Shown here piece by piece: positions 8,470-15,878 of a DNA stretch of 27,816 bases. Below the pieces are notes generated by a model that had not been told where the DNA came from, ran no database searches, and worked only from the letters and a program-made list of their open reading frames with translations. Numbering within the stretch: the stretch's first letter is position 1; each line of letters opens with the position of its first letter. A program made the position numbers and the translations under genes. Source of the stretch: Clostridiales bacterium mt11 (GTDB lineage Bacteria > Bacillota > Clostridia > Tissierellales > Tepidimicrobiaceae); contig LN874946.1 in the NCBI GenBank assembly GCA_001282665.1, positions 332,560 to 360,375 of the forward strand. Direction: 5' to 3'.

Positions 8470-9834
8470 ATGGATACAGTATTTAAAATCAGCATATTAG
8501 TAATAGTGATTTGTTTAGTCGTCGTATATTGGCAAATTAAGATTCGAGGTTCTTTAAAAATTATAAGTTTATCTATTTTAATCTTAATTATTGGTACATA
8601 TAATATGGCGGTAACCCTATCTATGATATTTAATAGAGGGATATTAAAAGATAATGATCAATATACAAAGGCTGTATTGCCTATTAGATTTATTGGAGCT
8701 AAGATAAATTTGATTTCGAGGCAAATGGGGATTTTAACTATAGTATTGATAGTTGGATTTAGCCTTGTTTTAATGGGATTTCTTTTTGCAAGATACTATA
8801 AACTTCATGTTACCGAATATAGTAACTTTGATATATTGTACCGAGATGATTTAGATAAGAAAGGTTTTGTAAAAAAGATAGATGGTGTTATATCAAAATA
8901 TGGCATTGAAGCCAAAGCTGATATCGTTACTTATGGGGTAGAAAAATCTGATGTTTATGATATTATGATTAATAATTTAGATTTTGGTGAAGGACAAAAA
9001 TTTGAACCTATTATCTCCATAAGCGATTATAATGAGTTTAGAGTTTTAAGTGGCAATGAGCCTATTCATTTAGAAAAAGACAGCTTTTTAGTTCAGGGTG
9101 CTTCTACATTTATAGATTTGGAGAAGATACTGCCAACTGACGATTATAATATTTTAGGTGAATCTTTACATCTTCAAGAGATTATAACTGAATCTATGAA
9201 TACAAGGGATATAGGATTTACTCAATATTATATTGTCGTTAACGATGATAAGCTTTCAGATCAAAAACCTATTTTTAAGAATTATTTGTGGAAAATAAAA
9301 AACAAAGATATTGAGGCACTAAATAATGACCTATTGAAGTTGTTGGTAGCTGAAGGCGGAAAAACAAGAAAGGTGCTCACTGGGACAGGTGAAAGATTAG
9401 GTTTACCTCATAACTTCTTGGTATCAGAAGAACTTTTAGGTGAAATGAAAGTATCCGTATTATACCTTACGATTTCGTTGTTATTTATGGGACTTTTATT
9501 TTTCTTCGTAATGACTACGGTTTTAGCTATTTCAATTCTTTCTGAAACGAAACAGTATAAGCGTAGGTACGAATTGCTTTCTAAATTAGGATTAGATGAT
9601 GGAGAACTTTCTAAAAGGATTTGGAAACAAATTTTATTTTTATTTATCTTTCCCATAGTTTTAGGCTTGCCAGTTGCAATTATACTAACTATGACCTTTT
9701 CAGTGTGTTTTGAGGGGTATATGAGTGGAGGTTATATTGTAAGGAATTTATTTATGGCACTTATAGTATTTGGTCTTGTATATATTATATATATGCTAAC
9801 CACATATCAAACCTATAAAAAAATAATATTTTAA
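8470..9834 (+). pseudogene. Truncated FtsX/BceB-type ABC transporter permease
   Basis: The open frame encodes 454 residues, against roughly 620-670 for full BceB-type permeases. It begins inside a membrane region: hydrophobic segments at about 5-23, 30-55 and 96-117. A large extracytoplasmic domain of about 200 residues follows, then three final membrane segments (about 325-350, 382-405 and 424-445). This matches the C-terminal part of BceB, the permease of peptide-antibiotic sensing and detoxification transporters. No ATPase gene is nearby, and the front end lies directly behind a 17-codon response-regulator remnant, so it is most likely a deletion remnant. The ATG at 8470 has no ribosome binding site. 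The remaining frame is open, suggesting recent decay. A small independent permease is the less likely alternative. Confidence 0.65.
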
Positions 9835-9926
9835 TTTGTAGTCTAGTGTGGTTATTTACCACAGAAAAAAGGATTTTAAAAGAAAATGTAGAATATCATA
9901 TTAGAATTAGCAAAGGAGAAAAATAT

Positions 9927-10415
9927 ATGAAAAAATTAATTATTGTAAATGGGACACCAGGGATTGGTAAAACTACTGTGTGCAAAAATCTTTATAAAAG
10001 GATTTGAGATTCAGTATGGCTAGACGGCGATTGGTGTTGGATGATGAATCCTTTTATAGTCACTGAAGAAAATAAAAAGATGGTAGTTGAAAACATAGGC
10101 TTTTTATTGAGGAATTTTTTGAATAACCCCTCTTACAAATATGTTATATTCAATTGGGTAATAGACAATGAAGAAATATTTGAAACCGTACTGAGAAATT
10201 TAGAGGATATAGAATTTCAACTTTATAAAATAATATTGATATGTTCTCCAGAAAGACTTAAGGAGAGAATGATAAAGGATGGGAGAGAAGAAGAGCGGAT
10301 TGAAAATAGCATAAATAGATTAAACTCTTATAAAAATATGGATACGTATAAAATAGATACAACAAATATTGGTATAGAAGATGTAGTGAATGAAATTTTA
10401 GAGTTGATTGAGTAA
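9927..10415 (+). pseudogene. P-loop small-molecule kinase gene interrupted by an in-frame TGA
   Basis: Starting at ATG 9927 behind AAAGGAGAA, the frame reads MKKLIIVNGTPGIGKTTVCK, a strong strand plus Walker A loop. Codon 27 is TGA (10005-10007). The same frame then continues through DSVWLDGDWCWMMNPF and a normal kinase-like C-terminal half to TAA 10413-10415, giving about 162 codons in all. Reinitiation at ATG 10041 would lack the P-loop and so could not bind ATP. The LICSPERLKERMIKDGR stretch resembles the LID region of AAA/nucleoside-kinase-like proteins. The substrate is unknown. A sequencing error at the TGA would restore an intact gene. Confidence 0.75.
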
Positions 10416-10478
10416 TAGAAAATTAATATAAGAATCTTACATTAGTAAATAATTATTTAACATAAGGGGGATAGGAAT

Positions 10479-11342
10479 ATGAAATTAAATAGCAATATGG
10501 ATATAAATACCTTTTTAGATGAAACAGCAGTATATCTAGAACAGAATGAATCGTTAAATAATTTAATGTTAGGAATATGTAATAGAATTAAAAATAATCC
10601 AAGTTATTATAGTGATGTCTATATGGCAACTGTAAAGGACAATGATGAATTAATCTTAGCTGCAGTTATGACAATACCACAAAAGTTGGTTGTGTATAGT
10701 AGTGTAAATGAATGTGATAGGGCAATAGAGCTGCTGTTAGAGGATTTACTTAATAGAAATATAAATATACCTGGTGTTGTTGGACCTAAAGAGCTGGCAA
10801 AGAGAGTTTGTCATATATGGAATAAGTATATGAATTGTAATGTAAAATTAGAGATGAATATGCGAGTTTATGAACTGAGGGAAGTAAATAAAGATGTTAT
10901 AGGAAAAGGGATATTAAGATTGGCTGAGGAAGATGATTTAGAGTTTGTAGCCCAAGGGATATATGAATTTGAAAGGGATGCTGAATTAACGGATTTGACA
11001 GATATGGAAAAATGCTATGAGAGGGCTAAAATAAAAATTCTAGAAAAAACCGTATTTCTCTGGGAAGATGATGGCAAAGTAGTATCAATGGCAGCAAAGG
11101 CTAGACCTATTCAAAATGGGATTACAGTGAATTTAGTTTATACACCAAAGGATTTAAGAAATAAGGGATATGCAACTAGTTGTGTAGCATCGTTAAGTGG
11201 GCAACTGTTAAATTCCGGATATAAATTTTGTTCATTGTTTACGGACTTGGCTAATCCAACTTCCAATAGTATCTATATGAAGATAGGATATCAACCAGTG
11301 GGAGATTTTGATGGGTATGTTATAGAAGATATAGATTGTTAA
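10479..11342 (+). CDS. Two-domain GNAT family N-acetyltransferase
   Basis: This 287-residue protein starts at ATG 10479 behind AAGGGGG. The C-terminal half (about 145-287) is a GNAT domain: NLVYTPKDLRNKGYATS holds the acetyl-CoA pyrophosphate-binding motif (RxxGxA), followed by LFTDLANPTSNSIYMKIGYQPVG, the usual strand-and-loop end. The N-terminal half is less conserved and looks like the degenerate first GNAT lobe seen in COG3393-type proteins. The acceptor substrate is unknown. The ornithine racemase gene follows after 37 bases with no terminator between, so the two are probably co-transcribed. An amine or amino-acid acceptor linked to ornithine would fit but is not shown. Confidence 0.75.
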   Translation: MKLNSNMDINTFLDETAVYLEQNESLNNLMLGICNRIKNNPSYYSDVYMATVKDNDELILAAVMTIPQKLVVYSSVNECDRAIELLLEDLLNRNINIPGVVGPKELAKRVCHIWNKYMNCNVKLEMNMRVYELREVNKDVIGKGILRLAEEDDLEFVAQGIYEFERDAELTDLTDMEKCYERAKIKILEKTVFLWEDDGKVVSMAAKARPIQNGITVNLVYTPKDLRNKGYATSCVASLSGQLLNSGYKFCSLFTDLANPTSNSIYMKIGYQPVGDFDGYVIEDIDC

Positions 11343-11379
11343 AGTTATATTTATAGTACCAAAACAAGGGGGATTAGAT

Positions 11380-12444
11380 ATGGAATATCCTAAATTGGAA
11401 ATAGATTTAGATAAGATTAAACATAATGTAGAAGTAGTAGTGGGTTTATGCAAAGAAAATCATATACAAGTAGCAGGGGTTACAAAGGTATTCTGTGGGC
11501 ATCCTAAAATTGCAAGGGCTTATGTAGATGGAGGAGTAAGCTTTCTTGCTGATTCGAGGATTGAAAATCTTATGAAATTAAAGGATTTTAATATACCTAA
11601 AATGATGATTAGGCTCCCTATGATATCGGAAGCAGAAAAAGTGGTGGAATATGCAGACATATCCCTTAATTCAGAAATAGAAACCATTAAAGCTTTGTCA
11701 GAGAAGGCTTTAGAAAAAGGAAAAGTTCATCAGATTATACTCATGGTGGATTTAGGAGATTTACGAGAAGGATATTATTACGAAAGGGATCTATACTCTT
11801 CTATAGAAGAAATCCTAAAGTTAGAAGGTGTAAAATTATTGGGTATAGGCACCAATTTAACCTGTTATGGAGGGGTAATACCTGATGAAGAAAATTTAGG
11901 AAGACTTATAGAAATTGCGGGGAATATAGAGGAAAGATATCCTGTAGAGTTAGAAATAATATCGGGAGGAAATTCCAGCAGTCTCCATCTACTGTTAGAT
12001 GATAACAATATAGAAGGGATAAACAAGTTAAGACTTGGTGAATCCTTAGTATTAGGTGTGGAAACTGCTTACGGAGAGAGAATAGAAGATACCTATGATG
12101 ATGCATTTCAGTTAATAGCGGAAATCGTTGAAATAAAGGAGAAGCCTTCTATGCCTACTGGTGAAATAGGAAGGGATGCTTTCGGAGAAACCCCTATCTT
12201 TGTAGATTATGGTATTAGAAAGAGGATGATATGTGCTATTGGTAAGCAGGATATAGAGTTTGATACAATGCTGCCAGTAGATGAGGGTATATCTATACTA
12301 GGTGGGAGTAGTGATCATCTAATATTAGATGGAACCGATAGCAAAACAGATTATAAAGTCGGAGATATCATTAGGTTTAAATTAAACTATGGGGGAATAC
12401 TAAGAGCTATGACATCGGAATATGTAAAAAAGGATATCAAATGA
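11380..12444 (+). CDS. orr: PLP-dependent ornithine racemase
   Basis: This 354-residue enzyme has the alanine-racemase N-terminal TIM-barrel fold. The PLP lysine is about Lys36 in VAGVTKVFCG, and later SGGNSSSLHLL and LRLGESLVLG match the phosphate-binding and barrel-end regions of the ornithine/amino-acid racemase group known from Clostridium sticklandii. It makes the D-ornithine that OraSE needs. A GGGGG-rich site precedes ATG 11380. In this window it is about 4.5 kb from the rest of the pathway, behind a GNAT gene and decayed genes. A broader amino-acid racemase is possible, but the presence of ord-ort-ora nearby makes ornithine the best call. Confidence 0.85.
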   Translation: MEYPKLEIDLDKIKHNVEVVVGLCKENHIQVAGVTKVFCGHPKIARAYVDGGVSFLADSRIENLMKLKDFNIPKMMIRLPMISEAEKVVEYADISLNSEIETIKALSEKALEKGKVHQIILMVDLGDLREGYYYERDLYSSIEEILKLEGVKLLGIGTNLTCYGGVIPDEENLGRLIEIAGNIEERYPVELEIISGGNSSSLHLLLDDNNIEGINKLRLGESLVLGVETAYGERIEDTYDDAFQLIAEIVEIKEKPSMPTGEIGRDAFGETPIFVDYGIRKRMICAIGKQDIEFDTMLPVDEGISILGGSSDHLILDGTDSKTDYKVGDIIRFKLNYGGILRAMTSEYVKKDIK

Positions 12445-12493
12445 TATATATTGGCAGTTATACCGTTTTTATCGTTAGGAATGTCTTTAATAA

Positions 12494-12522
12494 TTGACTA
12501 AAACATTCATCTAATATAATAT
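12494..12522 (+). promoter_or_regulatory. Probable sigma-A promoter of rarA
   Basis: TTGACT at 12494-12499 is followed by overlapping -10 options: TATAAT at 12515-12520 (15-base spacer) or TAATAT at 12517-12522 (17-base spacer). The start codon of rarA lies about 35 bases downstream. Confidence 0.55.
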
Positions 12523-12555
12523 TATCTATAATGACTAAAACAAACAGGTGATAAA

Positions 12556-13881
12556 ATGGATTTATTTACTTTAAATATGGAAAATCAATTGAAGCAAAAT
12601 GCTCCTCTAGCTGATAGGATGAGGCCAAAGTCGATATCTGAATTCGTTGGTCAAAGTCATATTCTGGGGGAAGGAAAATTTTTAAATAGAGCTATAAAAG
12701 CGGATAGAATTAATTCTATGATATTTTATGGTCCTCCGGGTACAGGGAAGACCACATTAGCTATGATAATTGCAAATTCGACTAATATGAGTTTTGAAAA
12801 ATTGTCTGCAGTTACTTCAGGAGTAAAGGATATAAGGGAAGTAATCAATAAAGCCGAGGAAGGTTTAAAACTTTATAACAAGAAAACTATTTTATTTATT
12901 GATGAAATCCATAGATTTAATAAATCTCAACAGGATGCACTACTTCCTTTTGTAGAAAGAGGGATTATAATCCTAATAGGTGCTACTACGGAAAATCCAT
13001 ATTTTGAAGTAAACAAAGCCCTTCTTTCAAGGATGATGGTTATTCCCCTAAAACCTTTAATGGAAGAGGATATCCATAAAATAATAATGAATGGCTTAGC
13101 GAATAAGGAAAAGGGATTAGGCCATTATAAGGTAAACATTAGCGATGAAGCCATGGATTATCTAATAACCATATCTGATGGTGATGGAAGGTTAGCATTG
13201 AATTCCTTAGAAATAGCTGTGCTTTCAACTCCTAAAGATGATGAGGGTATAATAAATATAGACTTGGATACTATAAAGGAATGTCTATTAGTTAAATCTG
13301 CTAAATATGATAAAGGTGGAGATGAGCATTACGACACTATTTCTGCCTTTATAAAGAGTATGAGAGGTTCAGATCCAGATGCCGCTTTATATTGGCTAGC
13401 CAAGATGATAAATGCTGGAGAAGACCCTAAGTTTATTGCAAGGAGAATAATCATCTGTGCTTCAGAAGATGTAGGAAATGCCGATCCAGAAGCTTTAAAT
13501 GTTGCAGTATCCGCCTTTAATGCAGTAAATGTAATAGGAATGCCTGAAGGTAGGATAATATTAGCTCAAGCAGCAGTTTATGTGGCATGTGCTCCAAAGA
13601 GCAATGCTTCTTATTTGGGAATTAATAAGGCCTTAGATGATGTTAGAAATAAGAAAATTGGAAAGGTACCTAATCACTTAAAGGATGCCTCCTATAAAGG
13701 AGCTAACAATTTAGGTTATGGTAAGGATTATAAATATCCTCATTCTTATGAAAACTCTTTTGTAGAGCAGCAATATTTACCCGATGAATTTAAAGATGTT
13801 AAGTATTATGAGCCCACAAATAATGGGTATGAAAAAATAATTAAGGAAAATTTATCAAAACGATTTGACAAAAAGGATTAA
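12556..13881 (+). CDS. rarA: Replication-associated recombination protein A (AAA+ ATPase RarA/MgsA)
   Basis: This 441-residue cytosolic AAA+ ATPase acts at stalled replication forks and belongs to the RarA/MgsA/WRNIP1 family. The N-terminal APLADRMRPKSISEFVGQ segment is characteristic. Walker A is GPPGTGKTT (59-67, Lys65) and Walker B is ILFIDEIHRF with Asp116-Glu117. Sensor motif GATTENP and the C-terminal MgsA tetramerisation region (RGSDPDAALYWLAKMINAGEDPKFIARR) follow, with length typical of the family. AGGTGA lies 7 bases before ATG 12556. Its last codons contain the -35 box of the asnS T-box promoter, so the two units overlap. Confidence 0.95.
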   Translation: MDLFTLNMENQLKQNAPLADRMRPKSISEFVGQSHILGEGKFLNRAIKADRINSMIFYGPPGTGKTTLAMIIANSTNMSFEKLSAVTSGVKDIREVINKAEEGLKLYNKKTILFIDEIHRFNKSQQDALLPFVERGIIILIGATTENPYFEVNKALLSRMMVIPLKPLMEEDIHKIIMNGLANKEKGLGHYKVNISDEAMDYLITISDGDGRLALNSLEIAVLSTPKDDEGIINIDLDTIKECLLVKSAKYDKGGDEHYDTISAFIKSMRGSDPDAALYWLAKMINAGEDPKFIARRIIICASEDVGNADPEALNVAVSAFNAVNVIGMPEGRIILAQAAVYVACAPKSNASYLGINKALDDVRNKKIGKVPNHLKDASYKGANNLGYGKDYKYPHSYENSFVEQQYLPDEFKDVKYYEPTNNGYEKIIKENLSKRFDKKD

Positions 13882-13893
13882 TCTAATTATAAT
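13865..13893 (+). promoter_or_regulatory. Sigma-A promoter of the asnS T-box transcript
   Basis: TTGACA (13865-13870), a 17-base spacer and TATAAT (13888-13893) form a perfect consensus promoter. The -35 box lies inside the final codons of rarA, whose stop is at 13879-13881. Transcription would start near 13900, just before the T-box leader. Confidence 0.85.
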
Positions 13894-13909
13894 ATTATAA
13901 AGTTCATAC

Positions 13910-14155
13910 AAACTGTGATAGGAAGAGTAAATATAAGAGGTAGTCCAAGGGAGTTGGGGTTAAGTGAGAACCCAATACGAGACTTATATTGAAGAACATC
14001 CTTGAGTTTCTAATCGAAATCATTTTGAGAGTAGGCTTAGACGGATTCACATCGTTATTTGTGATATACATGATTGTGTATTTTGAGTGGCTATTTTTAG
14101 CAATTAGGGTGGTACCGCGAACCTTTCGTCCCTTTCGGGATGAGGGGTTTTTTTT
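13910..14155 (+). promoter_or_regulatory. T-box riboswitch, Asn specifier, controlling asnS
   Basis: The conserved T-box AGGGTGGTACCGCG is at 14106-14119. Stem I closes by AAACT (13910-13914) with AGTTT (14005-14009) and AGGA (13920-13923) with TCCT (13999-14002). AGTA lies in the 5' side of the specifier loop at about 13925-13928. On the 3' side the specifier reads AAC (13995-13997), an Asn codon, followed by a purine before the helix. Uncharged tRNA-Asn should stabilise the antiterminator and allow asnS expression. The TGGT bulge would pair with an A discriminator, whereas bacterial tRNA-Asn usually has G73, giving a G-U pair instead. Confidence 0.92.
14120..14155 (+). terminator. T-box leader terminator before asnS
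   Basis: Arms 14120-14132 and 14137-14149 pair over 13 positions (three G-U) around a TTTC loop, followed by T through 14155. This hairpin competes with the antiterminator formed by the T-box at 14106-14119. Confidence 0.92.
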
Positions 14156-14185
14156 ATTTGATTATAATTGGAAAGGAGAATATAT

Positions 14186-15574
14186 ATGAAAGTAAGTATT
14201 AAGGAGATATTTAGAGAATCAGAAAAATTTTTAAACAAAGAAATAGAAGTTGAAGGTTGGATTAGAACCTTAAGATCATCAAAGAAGTTTGGATTTATAG
14301 AAATAAACGATGGTACATTTTTTAGCAATTTACAAGTAGTTTTTAATGAGGAATTAGATAATTTTAAAGAAGTAGGAAAATTACCTATTAGCAGTGCAAT
14401 AGCTGTAAAAGGAGTATTAGTATCAACTCCGGGGGCAAAACAGCCTTTTGAAATACAAGCTAAAGAAGTAGTGATAGAAGGCTACTCGGACAATGATTAT
14501 CCTTTGCAAAAGAAACGACATTCATTTGAGTATTTAAGGAGTATTGCCCATTTAAGACCGAGAAGTAATACTTTTAATGCCGTTTTTAGAGTAAGGTCTT
14601 TGACTGCTTATGCAATCCATAAATTTTTCCAGGAGAGAGGTTTTGTATACGTTCATACACCAATTATAACGGGCAGCGATGCTGAAGGTGCTGGAGAAAT
14701 GTTTCAAGTAACAAATCTTGATTTAACTGATATGCCTTTGAATGATGAAAACAAGGTGGATTATACCAAGGACTTTTTTGGAAAAGAGACCAATTTAACC
14801 GTAAGTGGACAATTAGAAGCGGAAGCTTATGCTTTAGCTTTTAAAAATGTATACACTTTTGGTCCTACCTTTAGAGCAGAAAATTCAAATACTGCAAGAC
14901 ACGCAGCAGAATTTTGGATGATAGAACCAGAGATTGCTTTTGCTGATTTAAAGGATGATAGAAAATTAGCAGAAGACATGATGAAGTATATAATAAGCTA
15001 TGTAATGGAAAATGCACCAGAAGAAATGAAGTTCTTCAATTCGTTTATTGACAAGGGACTTATTGAAAGGCTGGAGAACATAGTTAATTCAGATTTTGGA
15101 TGTATAACATATACTGAAGCTATAGATATACTTAAAAAATCAGGAGAGGAATTTAACTATCCTGTAGAATGGGGAATGGATTTACAAACAGAACATGAAA
15201 GATATATTTCAGAAAAGGTATTTAAAGGCCCTGTATTCGTCATAGATTATCCTAAGGAAATAAAAGCTTTCTATATGAGACTAAACGATGATGGAAAGAC
15301 TGTAGCAGCTATGGATTTACTCGTACCAGGAGTTGGTGAAATAATAGGAGGAAGTCAAAGGGAAGAAAGATTGGATATTTTGGAAAAAAGAATTGAAGAA
15401 ATGGGAATGGATAAAAAGGATTATTGGTGGTATTTAGAATTGAGAAAATATGGTGGAACTAAACATGCAGGTTTTGGATTAGGATTTGAAAGAGCCATTA
15501 TGTACATTACAGGAATGACAAATATTAGGGATGTCATACCTTTTCCAAGAACAGTAAAATCAGCAGAATTTTAA
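14186..15574 (+). CDS. asnS: Asparaginyl-tRNA synthetase
   Basis: This 462-residue class IIb synthetase charges tRNA-Asn. The N-terminal OB-fold anticodon-binding domain (about 1-100; VEGWIRTLRSSKKFGFIEINDG) precedes the catalytic core. Class II motif 2 appears as TFRAENSNTARHAAEFWMIEPE and motif 3 as GFGLGFERAIMYITGMTNIRDVIPFPR. The AsnRS-type N-terminus, together with the AAC specifier upstream, separates it from AspRS. GAAAGGAGA precedes the ATG at 14186; an earlier in-frame ATG at 14168 lies before that site and is rejected. It is expressed from its own promoter through a T-box leader. Confidence 0.96.
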   Translation: MKVSIKEIFRESEKFLNKEIEVEGWIRTLRSSKKFGFIEINDGTFFSNLQVVFNEELDNFKEVGKLPISSAIAVKGVLVSTPGAKQPFEIQAKEVVIEGYSDNDYPLQKKRHSFEYLRSIAHLRPRSNTFNAVFRVRSLTAYAIHKFFQERGFVYVHTPIITGSDAEGAGEMFQVTNLDLTDMPLNDENKVDYTKDFFGKETNLTVSGQLEAEAYALAFKNVYTFGPTFRAENSNTARHAAEFWMIEPEIAFADLKDDRKLAEDMMKYIISYVMENAPEEMKFFNSFIDKGLIERLENIVNSDFGCITYTEAIDILKKSGEEFNYPVEWGMDLQTEHERYISEKVFKGPVFVIDYPKEIKAFYMRLNDDGKTVAAMDLLVPGVGEIIGGSQREERLDILEKRIEEMGMDKKDYWWYLELRKYGGTKHAGFGLGFERAIMYITGMTNIRDVIPFPRTVKSAEF

Positions 15575-15581
15575 AAACACC

Positions 15582-15610
15582 TTGATTTTAGATAATATAT
15601 TTGCTATAAT
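15582..15610 (+). promoter_or_regulatory. Sigma-A promoter of the leuS T-box transcript
   Basis: TTGATT (15582-15587), a 17-base spacer and TATAAT (15605-15610) begin 8 bases after the asnS stop. The start of transcription would be near 15617, just before the T-box leader. Confidence 0.8.
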
Positions 15611-15627
15611 ACACAAAATGATATAAA

Positions 15628-15849
15628 ACGAGGAAGAGAAGTAGTAAGCCATAAATCAATTACAGAGAGCTGTCGTAGGGTGAGAGACAGTATTGCTTGA
15701 AGCTGAACTCGTCTCTGAGTAGTTAAGGTGAAGTAAAGTAGCTTTAGCCGGCAAAACGTCGTTATGGTTTTAAGAGGATAGTAATACTATCAATTAGGGT
15801 GGTACCGCGGAATAAACCTTTCGTCTCTATTTTTTGACGAAGGGTTTTT
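15628..15849 (+). promoter_or_regulatory. T-box riboswitch, Leu specifier, controlling leuS
   Basis: AGGGTGGTACCGCG is at 15796-15809. The stem I base pairs AGAGA (15635-15639) with TCTCT (15712-15716). Directly before this helix is CTC (15708-15710), a Leu codon followed by the usual purine. The TGGT bulge complements an A discriminator, as expected for bacterial tRNA-Leu. Uncharged tRNA-Leu should promote read-through into leuS. Confidence 0.92.
15814..15849 (+). terminator. T-box leader terminator before leuS
   Basis: AAACCTTTCGTC (15814-15825) pairs with GACGAAGGGTTT (15836-15847) over 12 positions with one G-U pair, and T continues to 15849. It is the alternative to the T-box antiterminator. 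Confidence 0.9.
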
Positions 15850-15878
15850 ATTTGTATAGAAATTAAGGAGGTAAAAAG

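Noticed and set aside
10005..10007. TGA in the kinase gene read as selenocysteine
   Set aside because: I see no clear SECIS-like hairpin directly downstream, and the position is just after the P-loop helix, where selenocysteine is not expected. Nonsense mutation or sequencing error is simpler.
13989..14189. A 66-codon open frame across the Asn leader
   Set aside because: It lies entirely over the T-box specifier, antiterminator and terminator, has no ribosome site and runs into the asnS start; the RNA structure explains the sequence.
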